This document shows, in pieces, positions 1 through 12,228 of a stretch of DNA of 64,000 nucleotides (positions are counted from its first letter, which is position 1; each line of letters begins with the position of its first letter). The stretch comes from Rhipicephalus microplus (lineage: Eukaryota; Arthropoda; Arachnida; Ixodida; Ixodidae). The notes below the pieces were generated by a model. The model was given only the letters and a program-made list of their open reading frames with translations. It had not been told where the DNA came from and did no database searches. A program made the position numbers and the translations under genes. The stretch lies in assembly GCF_043290135.1 (NCBI RefSeq), contig NC_134700.1:241927088-241991087 (forward strand). The letters run 5' to 3'.

Positions 1-131
1 CGTACCTCTTAATGTAGGATCAAGTTCGAAAATGAGAGTCAGCTGTTGATTGTAGAAAAAGACACAATGTCAACTTAGTTTGTAAAAAGGGAAGGCACGG
101 CATTGTAAGGTTAGATCATGCGTTGATTATT

Positions 132-350
132 TGACTGATATGTGGGGTTTAACGTCCCAAAACCACCATTTGATTATGAGAGACACCGTAGCGGAGGGTT
201 CCAAAAATCCCGCCATGAGCTCTTTAACGTGCACCCAAATCTGAGTACACGGGCCTACGACATTTCCGCGTCCATCGGAAATGCAGCCGCAGCAGCCGAG
301 ATTCGATCCCGCGACTTGCGGGTCAGCAGCCGAGACCACCACGGCGGGGC
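132..350 (-). mobile_element. Ruka-type tRNA-derived SINE, reverse orientation
   Basis: The plus strand reads the SINE backwards, from the 3' tail (GGGGTTTAACGTCCCAAAAC near 145) to the tRNA-like head near 350. The reverse-strand B box is recognisable around 299-310. The segment that normally carries the A box is deleted: the sequence passes from CAGCCGAG directly to ACCACCACGG. The copy is therefore unlikely to be transcribed from its own promoter. No clear target-site duplication was found. Confidence 0.85.
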
Positions 351-3300
351 ACATCACGGGTTGAGGAATTCAGATGCCAAACACATAAAAAGGCTTTGTG
401 ATAGAGGAGGCACAAATTTGCAACTGGTGATGAGCATGTTGATATCTTCTTTTTGTAACTTCCTCTAAAAAGCGGTGGCGAAACATTTTCCCTTAGCCTG
501 TTTCATGTATTCTGATTAAGCTGTGCATGCTGCCATGAAGAAATTTGATTACACATTGCAAATATATAATTTCCTTCCCATTAAAGCCCTGATTTTCTTA
601 TCGCACGAATTTATGCATCTATCTTTGTACGGTACCATCCAGGGTTAAAGGAAACAGTGCAATGGTCACCATATATATTACCGGCCCTCCAACTGGAAGT
701 GCACAAGTAAAAGATGTTCATGCATGGCCCCAGTCTGTAAAAGGAAGTCAAGACTGCCAATAAACGGTAGTCTTACCCAAATATAAGCTATGATGTGTTT
801 CGAAGAGAGTGAAATTCAAGCATATTGTGCACGCAAGTGCTCCTTTAGGAGTGGACCCATCTTTATATTCACTGGATCATATGGTCGTTTTAGGGTGAAA
901 ACAAAAACCGACCTACGATTTTTGTTTCTTCAAATTCAGTTGCTTTTATGCTACCTCTTTTCTGTATGATTCGACAAGTATGCCCAATTCTAGCTTTTGA
1001 ACCTCTACTTGAAGTTGAGTATTGTGGCATTCCTTCATTCATTCTTTTTTTCTTCTTTGTTTTCACATTTCGTGGCAGTGTTTTATTGCCGACAATGTCG
1101 TGACGACCTCCAGATATTTCCGTCTTCTACTGCTGAACTCCCCACCGCAAAGGCACAGCCACTCTTGGCGATCATTTATCAAGGCGGTTGCCTCAAAAAA
1201 CACAATTCGGCAAGATTCAAACATATTTTTTTAGTTTGCTTTAGTTTTTACTTTATTTTTTTATCTCATTGACATGGCTTATGTTAGGTCTTCCGTCTTA
1301 TCTAAGCTTTTTTCTTTGTTTATAGAGATGTTATTACCGAATATTTTGTTTCCTTTATTATACGTGTACCTATTACATATCCAGCTTTTGCTGGGCGTGA
1401 GACAATTTTCCTTATTGCCTACGGTAACCGCGGGCTGAGCTTGGAACCAGTAGTTTGCACAGCACACTTTGGTGGTTCCAATGCAGATTGAGGCATGAAC
1501 TTCGCTATTTAAAGGGCCCTTCATTCCACCTCAAGGAGCACTTTTCAACAGAACGCCCTTATATAAACCCCCCAGAAGTAAGAGCAAAAAATTTAAAAAG
1601 TCGAACCCTAAACGAGCTTTCTAGATTTATATCTTCAATGGACACAATCACTTAATGTAATTTTCACCTGTACTAATCATGGCATGAAATACGTGTACCC
1701 TTGCATTCATCAGTAAAACACTCTTACGCAGTTAGTGGAGCTGCGTTACAGCAAAGTGCGTGCACCCTCTCACGTGATACTTCGATCATAAATTGCCAAA
1801 GAACCCAATCGTCCATTGAAGTAAAATCACGGGCGTTATTTGGAACAGCCTCATCCTATTTTATTAGCGTGATTTTATATGAACTTGGAACATTATTGAT
1901 TCACTTTTTTATTACACAGCGCGTGTAAATGAGAAATTTGCATATCAAAATGGTGCACACGGTGATTCCGACTGCCTTTGACAAGTAATGCGTAGTGGTG
2001 GTATATGGCCTCATAGCTTAGGGGGAAAAAATAACAACACACGTTAAGTAGTGTGCATCAAAAGCAAAGTTTAAAAAAAAAGTATCGGAACATTCCGATG
2101 CTGCATTATAAGAGTTTCAAATTTAAGAATTAACGGGCAAACTGCGTGCTCCTAACAAAACACTGTTGTAACAAAAATGTTCATTTACGTCACTGTTCCT
2201 TTCCTGTAAACGCGTTTTTCTAAAAGGGCTCTACGAGTATATCGTACGTTACAAAACGTATAACTAATAACATAAATACGCGTAGAGATAAAAAAATTGA
2301 TACGAAATTATAACCACAATGTCCGAAATTTTAAGCACATTGCACTAATGTCAGCACACGTTTCGCGCTCTCAGCTGTTCAGCACGAATTTCCGGTCACC
2401 TACCAAAATAGGATAAAGTGAGTAGGAAGGCGCAGTGCTACGCAGAATAATACAGGAGCCGCATAACAACAAACAGATAATTGAAACCAATTTATGCAAT
2501 GTCTATTTTGTTTTTGAAGTTCTATGGTTGTGCTTCTTCTATTTTTGTGCTAGTCTATTGCACCAAACTTGTCTTATCGTTTCCCAGAGGAGTTCATGTT
2601 AGCTTTAACTACATCTTTCTAGGATATTAGAGGAAGAGTTGTGGAGTGCCCCAGCTAGCAACTATCTGCTGAAGAGTCAAATACGTGTGCTAAGCTATCG
2701 ATTAAAAAAATCTGTTAGACGATGAGCAGAATCCATATACATTAGCTAGACTTATAAAAGAGGCCAACCACTAGCGTGAAAGTGCTAAGTGAAACTAGAA
2801 AAGCTAATGTAATATTGGAACTTCATTTTCAAAAAGCCATCAATGCACCAGACAGTGACTATAGTCATTTATATTGTTAAGTGTTTAATGAAAAAATGAG
2901 ATAAATATACGTTACCATGTCTTTAAAGTAACGCTGGCTATAGTCCGCTGGGCCTAGAGTCCATTAAATTTACGCCCGTATTGGAGGATCAACGTATATG
3001 AATATTATGTCCTGCTGAGCACGTGACTGCAGCTCCGGTGCAGGAAGCTGTTCGGATGGCGACGAAGTACGAACGCTTTAGAATATTTGAGCTTCAGGTG
3101 TGCTGTAAGTAGCCTAAGGTGTAGTAAAAATAAAGATCTCAATTTCCCTCTCATCTAAATTACCTTAAAAGTTCTGGAACTTGAGACTATGGGATTATAT
3201 ATACTTACACAATAAAGCCGGTCATCAACTTTTCAATGCACCGCATGCATACCAATTTTTTCTTTATTCTAAAATACATAAGACTTTGAAGATAACAAAA

Positions 3301-6300
3301 AAAGCTTTCATTACTTGTTAATAATGTAAGCAAGGTAGAATGACAAAAAAAAACAGGCCATGCCAATTCTTCCTTCTTTTTGCAAACTTTAACTACAATT
3401 TTTTTTTTTAAATCGAGAGCTCCCTTGTTAGTTTTAGGTAGTTTATAAGGTACGTCAGTCTCTTCATTCGATTTTTTTCATTAGGCACACTGATCAGAAT
3501 TACATTGCTGTCTATAACTTCAACGCAAACTGAGCGTCTAAAACACATCATGTACGAAGAAATGAGCCGCTTACTGACCCATGTTTAGATAAAGGAGCGT
3601 GAGATTTTACATGAAATATTACAATATGTAGATTCTCTGAATACTTGTTTAGTTTAATCGTCCCAAAAAATTATTGAGCACAGTTTAGAACGAAATAAGA
3701 AACGAATACCATTTGTAACAGTAAAATTCTTTTGAAAATATTGCTGTTAGGCAAAATTCTAAAAAAGTCACTCCATCTCAAATGAACAACATGGTAAGAA
3801 CAGAATAATGAGCTAACAAGCCAGATTATTAGCAAGTCACCACTGTTCTTGGTTTTCCGGCTAGCAGAAAGAGGCAGACGCAAATTACTATAGTACAAAG
3901 CACACAATTTCAGTGGGGACATTGGATGAAGAGAGAAAGGTGATCTCCGCACTGCTCGCTTCGTTCTGGCACTCACTCCGTTGCACACGAGAGACTAATA
4001 TGTCTGGACGATGTGTGAACGGCCCCTGGAGGGGAGCCGAGATTAGCAGGTGACGAGGGCTTCGAATCGCCGAGGGACTGCCAAGTCAGAGAGGATTAGC
4101 CTGTCTGTCAAGAAAGCTGTTCCCCGCTTGCCCACTGGCCTCTCGTTCCTGGAGAACTCCTTTCTTCTCCTCACGGTCATGGGAGATGCTGTTGCGACCA
4201 CCAGGATATACTGTGGGCTCTGCCTTTCTTCGTGCTGTGAAGTGTCGGCTTGATATCCCTATTATTCCTAGAGTGGCTTTTCAGATTTGATGTACGATTG
4301 AATATAATTGAATGTTTATTTTCATGTTATCTACGCGAAGGGTGGGGAAGGGGGTGGCAATTGTTCAAAGAAAGCAGCTTGACCTGTGTTCAACAGAGTT
4401 GATGATTTGAAGACAACCAAAGACACCAATCTCTGCAAAGCGCACAATAGAACAGAACAGTGATGGAAAGGCGTGGTGGTAGAGAGGTCAGGCTTAAAAG
4501 GGGGGGGGGGGGGGTTGGTGGAAAGAATAGGAGCAGAAAGGAGCACACCACAACTCACAATGATTAAACCCACATGGCCGAGTGCTATTTAGGGAAACCT
4601 CTTTTATCATTGAAATTTATCGTTGAAAAAAAAAAGACAGCTGCTTTGGTCTTGTATTGGCGTTAGAAACTTGGTTCGACATAACTGATTCTCGATCAGT
4701 TAATCAGTGAACGAGGAGACATTGCTATGGTAGCACAGCTATAATCGAACCTAATTAAAATGTCTTTTCTTCCTGTCTGTATTTGCAATACTTTAACTTT
4801 TTCGCATAATAGAATGCAAACAATCGAATAACCTCCTTCCGCCGTCAAAGGAAAGACGGTAGGAACAAAGCCCAATGCCATGCATGTGGCCATAGTCTAG
4901 TCAAAGTTGACCCTTCAACCTTTTTTTTTTCAGAGCAGGTCATCGATCACGCAGGGTACTAATTTGATTTCTATTTCTCTTTTTTTCTTTTTTCAGCATA
5001 TCATTCATGCCACAGTTGAAAATACTTTTTGAATGAAGGGACAAAACGTATAAGTGCAAAAAGCAGTGATTTTACCATTGTCTTCTCAAGGCATACGTAA
5101 TGAAAAGAACACTAAAAACCCAAGTTTTCAGCGAATAAAAAAAAGAAAACAGCAAAGCCTCATTGAGCCCAAAAAGCCGCTTGCGAATGAAACGGAAGAA
5201 ACCTTAAGTACCAAATAAAAGGTAAAAAGCAAACAAAAACGCAAATAAACTATATGGGCACACTATGGGTAAGTAAAGAGAGAACTTCACACCAACCATG
5301 TAACCGGCCTTCCTCGCTTGGGAAGAAATAGAAGTAGCCGTACATGCAGAAATCGATATGTCACCTGGTGACCTTTCTCTTGTGAAGCGAAGACTGACTG
5401 CTGCCTCGAATTCAAGCATGGGTCCTTTGGTCAGCCTTAATCCAAGCTCTTTTTTCTGTGTTACTTCCCACTACAGTTTAGCCGATTCCGCCAGCATGCC
5501 TGCTGTGGGTTGCCCGCCCTTCTACAGTTCCTCGCTGAGGCTTTCGTCTTCCGAGTTGCTGTCGCTCAGGCATCTCGTTAGCTGGCAAGCCCGCGTGGGC
5601 ACTGCTGCTTCTTGCTTGAAACAAGCTGTCGTTCATTAGCACTGCCAACGTTGCAACCAATGAGAGGAAAAAGGGCCGTAAGTGTATGGGTATCCGTTTC
5701 TTTCTATAGTCTGAAAGGGTAGCTTGTGAGTGTATCCTTCTCCTTAAGGGCAACATTAGTGATGTTTGCGAGGCCGGTAAATACTACAGATTGAGAGGTA
5801 AAGTAAAACGTGGTGTCCGACATAAGAGGCGTTCTAAAAGCTACCAAGACCATCCGCGTCCATAAGACATTTGTAGACGGATATGGGGCGCTTAGCAGTC
5901 AATTGACGTGTTTCAATTGAGCTTTATCTTCATCATCGTATTTGTCAAGTGTTATTTTCTTCAGACGGTGAAAATAAACCTGCCTCAAGCTCAAAGTTTT
6001 TTTTTCAATTTAATGAATAATATGTTCCCAACATTTAGCATTATTTTGAACATTAGGGCATACCACGATTCCTCGAGAGAGAGAGCCAACATGTTGCTTT
6101 AAAGAAAGTAAAATTTGTGAAAGTTATATACGTAAAAAAACAAAAATTTTAAATATACCGGTTTTCCTTTTGAGCAGAGCAGATGGATATAGACTTGAAA
6201 ACGCATGCTGGTAGTGTTATGATCTAGCGAATGGTTTCACTGTCGGAGAAAAATGCGTTGAAAAATAAGCAGAGCACTGCAGCGTACAAAGCTGTGGTGC

Positions 6301-6451
6301 GGTCACTTTGCTGAGCGCCATTAGTATGCCATAACCACTTCTGGGCACAATAAACGGGTGTGCGCGACATACATTGAGTAAATACCACCACTCGTCACTG
6401 CTTCACTAAAATGAAGGAAAAAAAATAGAAGCCATAAAGATTCGGCTTTAA
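351..6451. other. Unassigned intergenic DNA with no recognisable gene
   Basis: AT-rich sequence with short random reading frames, homopolymer stretches and a G15 run at 4500-4514. I checked the longer reading frames (for example 5358-5639) and saw no motif of a known family. No RNA gene or tandem array stands out. Old, unrecognised repeats may be present. Confidence 0.5.
4500..4514. repeat. Poly-G run (G15)
   Basis: An uninterrupted run of 15 G, preceded by AGGCTTAAAA. A similar run at 6452-6466 is preceded by TTCGGCTTTAA. Such runs vary in length and are prone to sequencing error. Confidence 0.9.
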
Positions 6452-6466
6452 GGGGGGGGGGGGGGG
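6452..6466. repeat. Poly-G run next to the 3' end of an I-group LINE
   Basis: Fifteen G on the plus strand, directly beyond the 3' terminus of the minus-strand retrotransposon (copy A). On the element's strand this is a C tract just after its 3' untranslated region. It could be part of the 3' tail or of the insertion site. Confidence 0.8.
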
Positions 6467-6656
6467 TAAACAACAAGAGGGAAGGCAGGGAGGTTAACCA
6501 GGCATATGCCCGGTTTGCTACCCTACGCTGGGGGAATAGGAAGGGCACATAAAGATGAGAGAGAGAGGAAAGAGAAGAGAAAGAGAGAGAGAGAAAAAAA
6601 AGGAGGATTGTCAGTCAATCGGCTGGCGCGTATGCAGCGGTGGCACTGCACAAAAG

Positions 6657-9600
6657 TTAAAGGTGGTCACAGAGGCCTGTAGTCCTCAAAAAGCACAAGA
6701 CAGCTTTGACTGCTTTTTGAGCCGACGAAAGGCGATGACGGTGTTCCAGTAGCATCTGCACAGAGAGTGGCCGATCGTCCAATTGTCGCGTTGCATCCGA
6801 AAGCTTCTGTCTTTCAGAGGCAAATTGAGGGCAATGACATATCAGATGGTCGATGTCTTCTTTGGTGCAGCAGACGTCGCATTCCGCATTGTCGGTCAAT
6901 CCGATGAGGGTTCTATATGCTTTTGTGAAGGCAACCCCCAAACATAGGCGACAAAAAAGTGAAGCTTTACGTCGAGGAAGTCCGGATGGAGGTCGAAGTT
7001 CCAGTCGAGGGTTTATTTGGTAAAGTCTCGTATGTCTTATGCTTGGGGTGTTCCACTCCTGCAGACTCAGACTACGTGCCAGGTGACGAAGTTGATTTGC
7101 AGCGTCAGTCCTTGACAAAGGAATCGGAAGGGTGTGTTCTTCTTGGTGCGATGTACGAGCCGCGTTGTCTGCGGAATCATTGCCACTGATCCCACAATGG
7201 CCAGGAAGCCACTGAAACTTGACCTCATGGCCTGTTTCTGTGACGTGGTGAACGAGCTTGACAACTTCGTAAGTTAATTGTTCATGGCAACCTCATCAAA
7301 GGACTGACTGCATGCTCTGTAGGGCTGGTTTTGAGTCGGAAAACACAGCCCATTTACTAGGTCTTTGGGATTTGATGTACTCTATGGCGCCATGCAAAGC
7401 CGCAAGTTCTGCCGCTGTGGATGTAGTGGCATGTGACAGTTTGATTCGCGGAGTGATTCCTCTAGCTGGGATCACCACCGCACCACCAGAACCAGACGCT
7501 GTGGTTGAACCATCGGTGTATATGTGCACGTGGTTGTTGTACATTTCGTGCAGATGGCTCAAGCTCAATTGTTTTAGGGCTGACGAAGGCAAATTAGATT
7601 TTTTTCTGTATTCCTGGAATTGAAACACGTACTTGTGGAAGTGTCAGGCACCACGGAGGATACACCAGTTTCTCGGCAGGCGTAAAACCTGACGTAAACG
7701 ACGCACGATGAGCGCAGACAAGTGCACTAAATTTCGTGCGGGGCCTCTCAGTAGCGAGGGTTGCCAAGTGGTGGGAAGGATTCGTAGCATGTTGCCTGAG
7801 GTACGTACGCATCGTTTCAATGGTGATGTGCGTCATGATGAGTAGTCCTGTGCAATGGCAATTGTTTCAGCTGTCGATGCGCAGCGGGGTAAACCAAGGC
7901 ATATTTTAAGCGCTTGGGCTTGAATATTTTGGATTGTGCGCAGGTTCGTTTTGCATGTGTTAGATATAACATGTAGGCTATACCGCAGGAATCCAGTAAA
8001 TAATACCTTGTACAGCTGTAACATAAACTCGACAGACATTCCCCAACTTTTCCCAGCAAGAAACCTGAATAAGTGACAAATGGCAGTCAGCCGCTTTTTC
8101 ACGTAGTTTACGTGGGGTGTCCAAGACAGGTTTCGGTCGATTACGACTCCCAAGAACCTGTGACTCCGGCGGCATGACACCAACTGCCCGTTAATTAATA
8201 TGCCGTAAGCGGACATTGGTTTTCTGGTGAAGGCCACGACTGCACACTTCTCACTTGCGATTTCAAGCCCTTGTTTGCGTAAGTGGTACGATGTCACTGA
8301 TGCTGCCTTCTGAAGTCGAGCGCGAAGTTGAAGTCGAGTCACACCTGATGTCCACACACAGATGTCATCAGCATAAATGGAAAGTCGTACACTGCTTGGT
8401 TGCTTGCCAACTAGTTCAATGAGTGTTAGGTTGAACAGCGTCGGGCTTAGCACTCCGCCTTGCGGGATTCCTCGGCTGCAGTAATACTCGGGTGTCGGGC
8501 CATTCTCTGTCTGCACGTGAAATGATCTATTCTGTAGGTAGCTCTGAACCCACGTATATATCCTGCCACCGAGTCCCACTCCTTCTAGAGCGCTGAGAAT
8601 GGCTTCGTGGGTGACAATGTCGTAGGCCCCTTTAACGTCAAGAAATAGAGCAGCAGATAACCGCTTGCAGGCCTTCTGGTGTTCTACATATGTCACCAAG
8701 TCAACTACATTGTCAGTTGACGAGCGGCCTCGTCTGAACCCGGACATGGCATCTGGATATATTTCGTAGAATTCTAAGTACCGTTCCAGACGCGTTAAAA
8801 TCATCCTTTCCATAACTTTTCCCACACAACTCGCGAGGGCAATCGGGCGGTAAGAGGAAATGTCCAAGGGTGACTTGCCGGCTTTGAGAAGTGGAATCAG
8901 GTGACCTGACTTCCATTCCTGTGGAACCATGCCAGTTTGCCAGGAGGCGTTGTACAGCTGCAAGAGTGCCTGCCGAGCTTGATCTCCTAGGTGACACAGA
9001 GCGCGGTAAGTAATGCCGTCAGGTCCTGGCGCTGAAGAACGTCTACACAAAGCAAGCGCAGCCTTTAGTTTGTCCATTGAAAACGAAATATTCATTCGGG
9101 GATCACGTGACGATACAGAAAAGTCGGGCGTCTTTGTCCCAGTTGAATTTAAGCCGCAGGCAATCCTTCGACAGAAGGAATCTGCGACATCAATCTCTTC
9201 GCAGCGTAAGTGAAGTGCCAGAGATTTTAATGGGTAGCGCTGAGTAATGGTTGTACGAAGACCCCGGACAGTTCTCTAGATTAGTGACAGAGGCTTTCTC
9301 GGATCCAAAGATTCGCAAAAAGATACCCATCGTTGCTTGGCCAACTTGTCCATGTGACGCTGTATTTTCTTTTGTGTGCGTCTGGCCACTCTCAGATCAT
9401 CAAGTGACCTCGTGCGTCTATAACGTCGTTCTGCACGACGACGAATCGCTCGGAGTTTCTCGAGATCAATGTCCATATCAGTGCGAGATGAGCTCACCGG
9501 AAGCGAACGCGTCGTTGACTGTAGGGCACTCTTTATTGCGTCCTCTAGGTTGAAAGGTGAGGCGCCAACATAGTCTTCCATGATTAGCTTGTATTTTTGC

Positions 9601-10323
9601 CAATCGGTGCACTGGACGGCTCTGGAGGACTTGAGACTTGGAAAGCCGTCAATCTTCAGGTATGTTGGGATGTGGTCACTACCCCTTGTTTCCAAATCCG
9701 AAAACCAGTGCACTCTGCGTGTGAACGAGCGTGAGACGAAAGTGAGATCCAGGCAACTGCTATAGGCTGATCCGCGCAGATAAGTAGGGCTGCCATCATT
9801 CACGAGGATAAGTTCACATTCAGAAGCGAAATACACTAACTGTCTACCTCTAGTGTTGACCCTGGAGCTTCCCCATAAGTAGTGGTGGGCATTGAAGTCA
9901 CCAGTTATCACCCATGGCTGGAGAGTTGAATTCAAAATTCCGTGCAAGCGCTCTCGGTCTAGACGACTTGATGGATGTAAGTAGGCTCCGATGATGGTGA
10001 AGTGGTCTTCTTGTTTTTTACTGTTAGGCAAACGTACTGGTTTTCTTCGTCAGGGGTACAGGGTGATGAACATAAGTTAAGTCGCGCCGTATGAACACAA
10101 CGACCTTGCTGCGTTCTCCATGGGTAGAAGACATAAAGCACTCATATCCCGACTGTCTCATCTGGGCTGACAGGTTCGGTTCACAAATCACAATTATGGA
10201 GAACTCGTTTGTGAATACATATTGCCGGAACTCGGACATAGGCGCCCCAAGTCCTCTGGCATTCCACTGAAGGACAGATGCGTTCTTGACCTCCTCGCGA
10301 AAGGATAACATGTTGCGGGCCAT
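6657..10323 (-). pseudogene. ORF2 (endonuclease, reverse transcriptase, RNase H) of LINE copy A
   Basis: ORF2 of this group nicks target DNA, reverse-transcribes the RNA in place and carries an RNase H domain. Visible endonuclease motifs are QWNARGL, CEPN, GDFNAH and SDHIP. The reverse transcriptase segment (7,833-9,095, 420 codons) has GPDG, FLDVKGAYD, GIPQGGVLSP and YADD at 8,364-8,375. The RNase H part has YTDGS, AAELAAL and FSDSK, and the last motif GNDSADNAAR keeps its Asp. The C-terminus has a CDVC...H...C motif. Lesions: a frameshift near 10,025, a TAG for Trp at 9,276, a frameshift near 7,836, another near 7,610, and two adjacent TGA codons near 7,295. The ATG lies 4 nt after the ORF1 stop. 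Confidence 0.88.
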
Positions 10324-10327
10324 CGTT

Positions 10328-11665
10328 TTACCTTAGAGCTGCAAGCACCGGACTCAAAGTGTCCAGCACTTGGAGTGCGCTCTGCGCTGATGGAGTGTTC
10401 ATGTTGCTTAGGAGCATGCGCATTGCGCTCATAAGGGTCTGCAACATGTTGATGACCTGGCGATCCTCAGTTGTCTTTTCATCAGTGGTTCGTGATGGCA
10501 TCGAGGTTGGCGGGGATTGATGCACCTCTGAAACAGGCTGTGTTTGTGGAAGTGATGGCCACTCTTCACGATGTGGGAGTCTTGACCCTGATTCTGTTTT
10601 CGGTGTATCCGTCTTCGCAGAGCTTGACGATGGGGGGCCAGTTCTTCTTGCTTGAGACGACGGGTCTCTATCGGCAGACGCCACGTTGCGTAATGATCTT
10701 CTGTGGTGACGCCGACGTCACCTGACAGTAGCAGCGGCTTCCCTGTGCGTTGAATTGTCGCGCACTATGCGTTTCAACACCGCGCGTTCATTTCTCACTC
10801 GTGGGCAATCTTTAGACGACGCTTTATGAGCGCCGTGGCAATTGGAGCATTTGAACGCAGTTGCGTGGCAGGTGTCTTCTGAGTAAGGTTCAGCACACCG
10901 CGGGCACACGACATTGCTGGTACATACTCCTTTGACATGTCCCATCTTGAAGCATTTGAAGCATTGTAGGGGCTTCGGTACGTATGGACGGACCTGATGG
11001 CGAACGTGGCCAACTTTGACGTGTGGGGGAAGACTGTCTCCCTCAAAAACAATCTTAAGGCATCGTGACTGACCAAGCCTTGTGATGTGCTTGATGAGGA
11101 TGTCGTCTGTAGTTGACTTTAACAAGATTGGGAAATCGTCAGCGGGAATGGAAATGTCCACGTCATAAATGACGCCAACACTGCCCTTACAGTAAGTGGG
11201 GATCACTGATTTAACTGTCACTCTGTCGATTTCCGAGATGTTCTGCAGGCTTTGCAGCGCACTACGGTGTAGAACATCAACTGCCAGAATATTCTTCCGC
11301 GAGTTGATCCTGACGTCTTTAATTTCATTTGGAGCGAGTCCTTCGAGGTATGCAGAGAGGACTTGCCAGTTAAGCTGCCGTAGGTTGGCTGAAGGGTCCA
11401 CTGCCATGAAGAGTATAGTGTGTGGCCAACGCTGCGCGGTAGCCTGCACGGTGAATATACTCGTTGTCGACGATGTTCGTAGCAGTCTTATTTTTGCATT
11501 GCGGCTCATGACGACTGTGTAGTCGTCATCCGATGACTCTAAACCGTCGGAATAGAGCTCCGTTGCCTCGCTGTCTGTGCCACTTGAGGTGGTCCCACGT
11601 TTCCTGGCCGCTGCCAGACGTAGCGGTTGTCCACCTCGAAAATCCTGAGAGGCTTCTTGATCCAT
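10328..11665 (-). pseudogene. ORF1 (gag-like zinc-knuckle protein) of LINE copy A
   Basis: ORF1 proteins of this LINE group bind the element's own RNA and form the RNP with ORF2. The likely start is the internal Met at 11,665 (MDQEAS); the frame is open upstream to 11,737. About 445 codons run to the TAA at 10,328-10,330. Three zinc knuckles sit mid-protein, the first being CFKCFKMGHVKGVC (C-x2-C-x4-H-x4-C). The second reads CPRCAEPYSEDTC, with Tyr in place of the expected His; the third (CSNCHGAHKASSKDC) is intact. A single in-frame TGA at about 10,718 interrupts an Arg/His-rich linker, and the same frame continues to a C-terminal part resembling copy B. The TGA lies where Arg is expected, so a CGA-to-TGA change at a CpG is likely. 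Confidence 0.85.
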
Positions 11666-12052
11666 TCTCGCAAGAAGGGAGCAGCAGCTCCCAGAATTTG
11701 CGGTAAAACAAATAGAAAATTTGAGACAAGGGTACAAGCGTTCTATGAAATAGACACTTCGTCGTGCATGAAACCTTTTCGAACTTGCTATGCACCCACC
11801 ACGTGGCCTTAAGAGAATAGGCGCAGTATAGCGTGTGTGCCTTTTGTATGGGGTGACTGACTCTAAACCTCAAAGTCATTATGATAATGGCATGTTCAGA
11901 TGCCCGATTGCCATGGGCGCTTGTACCACGCAATATTACTGCAATATTTCATGTTGTATTGGTAAGCATCTATGCAGGACGTGCGTGTTATTAAAGCATA
12001 GTTACTTTCTCTACATTTCCAAGCAGGGGAAGTTTTTTTCCTCAATTCACAG

Positions 12053-12228
12053 CCGGACGCGTGGCCGTGTGGTAGAACATTCACTTGCACGCAATCAACC
12101 CGGGTTCGATGCCCACTCTACCTTAGGACCTTTTAAAATATATTTTAGTTTGCATCATTCTCAATTTTTCGGCCATGATTAATATGACGATTTTTGCTCA
12201 CAACCAACGACACCGACGACGGAATTCC
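12053..12228 (+). mobile_element. tRNA-derived SINE, second family
   Basis: The head has an A-box-like TGGCCGTGTGG at about 12,062 and a B-box-like GGTTCGATGCC at about 12,103. An AT-rich body follows, then a tail containing ACACCGACGACGG. The tail resembles the GGACACCGGTGGCGG tail of the SINE at 59.7 kb. The body differs from the Ruka-type SINE. The right boundary is approximate. Confidence 0.6.

Larger units (their letters stand above)
6467..11737 (-). mobile_element. Non-LTR retrotransposon of the I/Jockey/R1 group, copy A, decayed
   Basis: A minus-strand LINE with the usual order: ORF1 (zinc-knuckle protein), a 4-nt gap, ORF2 (endonuclease, reverse transcriptase, RNase H, C-terminal Cys/His motif) and a short 3' UTR. 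The 3' UTR contains the plus-strand motif GCAGGGAGGTTAACC followed by a GGTTTGCTACCCT block, which also occurs in copy B (52.2 kb) and in shortened forms at 37.8 and 63.9 kb. The 5' boundary is uncertain; I place it near the start of the open frame upstream of ORF1. Both ORFs carry stops or frameshifts, so the copy is dead. No reliable target-site duplication was found, which agrees with an older insertion than copy B. Confidence 0.85.

Noticed and set aside
6400..6470. Target-site duplication for LINE copy A using AAATAGAA on both sides
   Set aside because: Only 8 bp of low-complexity sequence match, and the position relative to the element ends does not fit well.
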